6,377 bases of DNA from Actinomycetales bacterium Ga0077552 (GTDB lineage: Bacteria; Actinomycetota; Actinomycetes; Actinomycetales; Microbacteriaceae). Below are positions 5,060 through 6,377 of this stretch, piece by piece. The notes under the pieces were generated by a model, which saw nothing but the letters and a program-made list of their open reading frames with translations, made no database searches and was not told the DNA's origin. Every line of letters begins with the position of its first letter. Positions within the stretch are counted from its first letter, which is position 1. The stretch is from positions 1 to 6,377 of the forward strand of contig LNFD01000375.1 in NCBI GenBank assembly GCA_001464255.1, read 5' to 3'. A program made the translations under genes and the position numbers.

Positions 5060-6377
5060 ACAAAGAGCTGCGCCGCATCAGCGTCGCCACCCTCGCCATG
5101 TTCCTGGCCCTCTTCGTGACGACGAGCGTCATCCAGGTGTTCGCCGTCGACGACCTGCGCGCCGACCCGCGCAACGTGCGCACGCTGTACGCGAGCTACT
5201 CGGCCGAGCGCGGGCCCATCCTGCTCGGCGGCCGCCCCATCGCGCAGTCCGTCCCGGTCGACTCGCCCTTCTCGTTCCTCCGGGTCTACCCCGAGCCGAC
5301 CCTGTACGCGCCCATCACGGGGTACTTCACGCTCAACCAGGGCAACACGGGCATCGAGGGCGCGTACAACGACTTCCTCACCGGTACGGCGAACGAGCAG
5401 TTCCTCGACCAGTTGAGCGCCCTCGTCACGGGCCAACGCCCGCGCGGTGCGGCCGTGCAGCTCACGATCGACCCGGTCGTGCAGCAGGCGGCCCTCGAGG
5501 CGATGGGCGACCTCAAGGGCGCCGTCGTCGCGATCGAGCCCGCGACGGGGCGCATCCTCGCGATGGTCTCGACCCCGACCTTCGACCCGAACCGCCTCGC
5601 GGCGCACGACACCCAGAGCGTGCTCGAGGCCTACGACCAACTGCTCGCCGACCCGAACGAGCCGCTCATCAACCGCACGATCAGCGGCGACCTGTACTTC
5701 CCCGGCTCGACCTTCAAGGTGCTCGTCGCCGCGGCCGCGATCGACTCGGGTCAGTTCACGCCCGACGACGCCTTCCCGAACCCCGCGCGGCTCACCCTTC
5801 CCCTCAGCACCGACGAGATCTCGAACGCCGGCGGCGTCACGTGCGGCCCCGGTGAGACCGCCACGATCGCGACGGCCCTGCGCCTCAGCTGCAATATCCC
5901 CTTCGCCCAGCTCGGCCTCGCGCTCGGTGAGGACACGCTCGCGCGCTACACCGAGGCCTTCGGCTTCGGCACCGCCTTCGAGGTGCCGATGACCGCGACG
6001 CCCTCGAGCTTCCCGACCGGGCTCGACGACGCGCAGCTCATGCTGTCGTCGTTCGGGCAGTACGACGTGCGGGTGACGCCGCTGCAGATGGCGCTCGTGA
6101 GCGCCGCGATCGCGAACGGAGGCAACCTCATGCAGCCGACCCTGCTCGACCGCATCATCGCGCCCGACCTATCGATCGTGCAGCAGCCCGAACCGACCCT
6201 CTTCAGCCAGCCGATCACGCGCGTCACGGCCGAGACGATGACCGCGCTCATGGTCGATGCGGTGTCGAACGGCGTGGCCAGCAATGCCAGAATAGAAGGC
6301 GTCGCGGTCGCTGGTAAGACGGGCACGGCCGAGAACGGCGACACGGCCCCCTACACCCTGTGGTTCACCGGATTCGC
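5056..6377 (+). CDS. pbpA: Class B penicillin-binding protein PbpA (transpeptidase), 3' end outside window
   Basis: There are 440 whole codons before the window ends; about 40-50 more are expected, since PbpA is near 490 residues. The start is GTG (MNKELRRISV). One membrane segment lies at about 9-30, followed by an extracytoplasmic region with the conserved ERGPIL box (51-56) and the TGYFTLNQGNTGIEGAYN segment. The transpeptidase domain runs from about 160 on. All three active-site motifs are intact: SxxK as S218-T-F-K221 (in FPGSTFKVL), SxN as S278-C-N280, and KTG at 421-423 (AGKTGTAE). It crosslinks peptide stems on new glycan strands and is the target of beta-lactams. It pairs with the upstream SEDS protein. 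In related genomes the kinases pknA and pknB follow. AGA and ATA codons (6289-6294) just before the KTG motif are unusual for this gene. The identification is firm; only the C terminus is missing. Confidence 0.96.
   Translation, partial: MNKELRRISVATLAMFLALFVTTSVIQVFAVDDLRADPRNVRTLYASYSAERGPILLGGRPIAQSVPVDSPFSFLRVYPEPTLYAPITGYFTLNQGNTGIEGAYNDFLTGTANEQFLDQLSALVTGQRPRGAAVQLTIDPVVQQAALEAMGDLKGAVVAIEPATGRILAMVSTPTFDPNRLAAHDTQSVLEAYDQLLADPNEPLINRTISGDLYFPGSTFKVLVAAAAIDSGQFTPDDAFPNPARLTLPLSTDEISNAGGVTCGPGETATIATALRLSCNIPFAQLGLALGEDTLARYTEAFGFGTAFEVPMTATPSSFPTGLDDAQLMLSSFGQYDVRVTPLQMALVSAAIANGGNLMQPTLLDRIIAPDLSIVQQPEPTLFSQPITRVTAETMTALMVDAVSNGVASNARIEGVAVAGKTGTAENGDTAPYTLWFTGF

Noticed and set aside
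4331..5640. Two long minus-strand open frames opposite rodA and pbpA
   Set aside because: Both are low-complexity Glu/Arg/Asp/Ala shadows of convincing membrane-protein genes; no motif or start signal supports them.

Overview
The window is G/C-rich, with strong G/C preference at third codon positions and frequent GTG/TTG starts. Its gene order is typical of Actinobacteria. A compact FhaA, a Brp/Blh-type retinal-forming oxygenase and the overall gene style fit a pigmented, rhodopsin-bearing member of the Microbacteriaceae. That family-level placement is inference; the phylum-level placement is well supported by the conserved fhaA-fhaB-pstP-rodA-pbpA cluster.

Layout. (1) Positions 1 to about 357 (+) hold the C-terminal part of a Brp/Blh beta-carotene 15,15'-dioxygenase. 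Its reading frame stays open to 930, straight through the antisense strand of the next gene, so its true 3' end is uncertain. (2) 358-897 (-) is a YaeQ-family protein, convergent with blh. (3) 952-1037 (-) is tRNA-Leu(CAG) with an encoded CCA. An extended -10 lies upstream, and a perfect 8-bp hairpin sits in its 5' leader. (4) 1038-1155 is a short divergent promoter region with no gene. (5) From 1156 to the right edge (+) runs a tightly packed signalling and cell-wall operon: fhaA, fhaB, pstP (PP2C phosphatase), rodA (SEDS glycosyltransferase) and pbpA (class B penicillin-binding protein, cut by the window edge). Adjacent genes overlap by 4, 14 and 4 bases, or are separated by only 4 bases, so they are almost certainly co-transcribed and translationally coupled.

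How the genes work together. RodA polymerises glycan strands from lipid II and PbpA crosslinks them; the two families form cognate pairs. PstP, FhaA and FhaB are the phosphatase and two phosphothreonine-reading proteins that, in studied Actinobacteria, act with Ser/Thr kinases to tune peptidoglycan synthesis and division. The kinase genes (pknA, pknB) usually follow pbpA and would lie just beyond the right edge. On the left, blh suggests retinal production, and so a rhodopsin somewhere in the genome. YaeQ has no settled function.

No mobile element, CRISPR array, phage gene or clear intrinsic terminator was seen. The operon is canonical. The points most worth a second look are the run-on end of blh, the structured flanks of the tRNA, and details of the individual genes. 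I found no convincing new system here.
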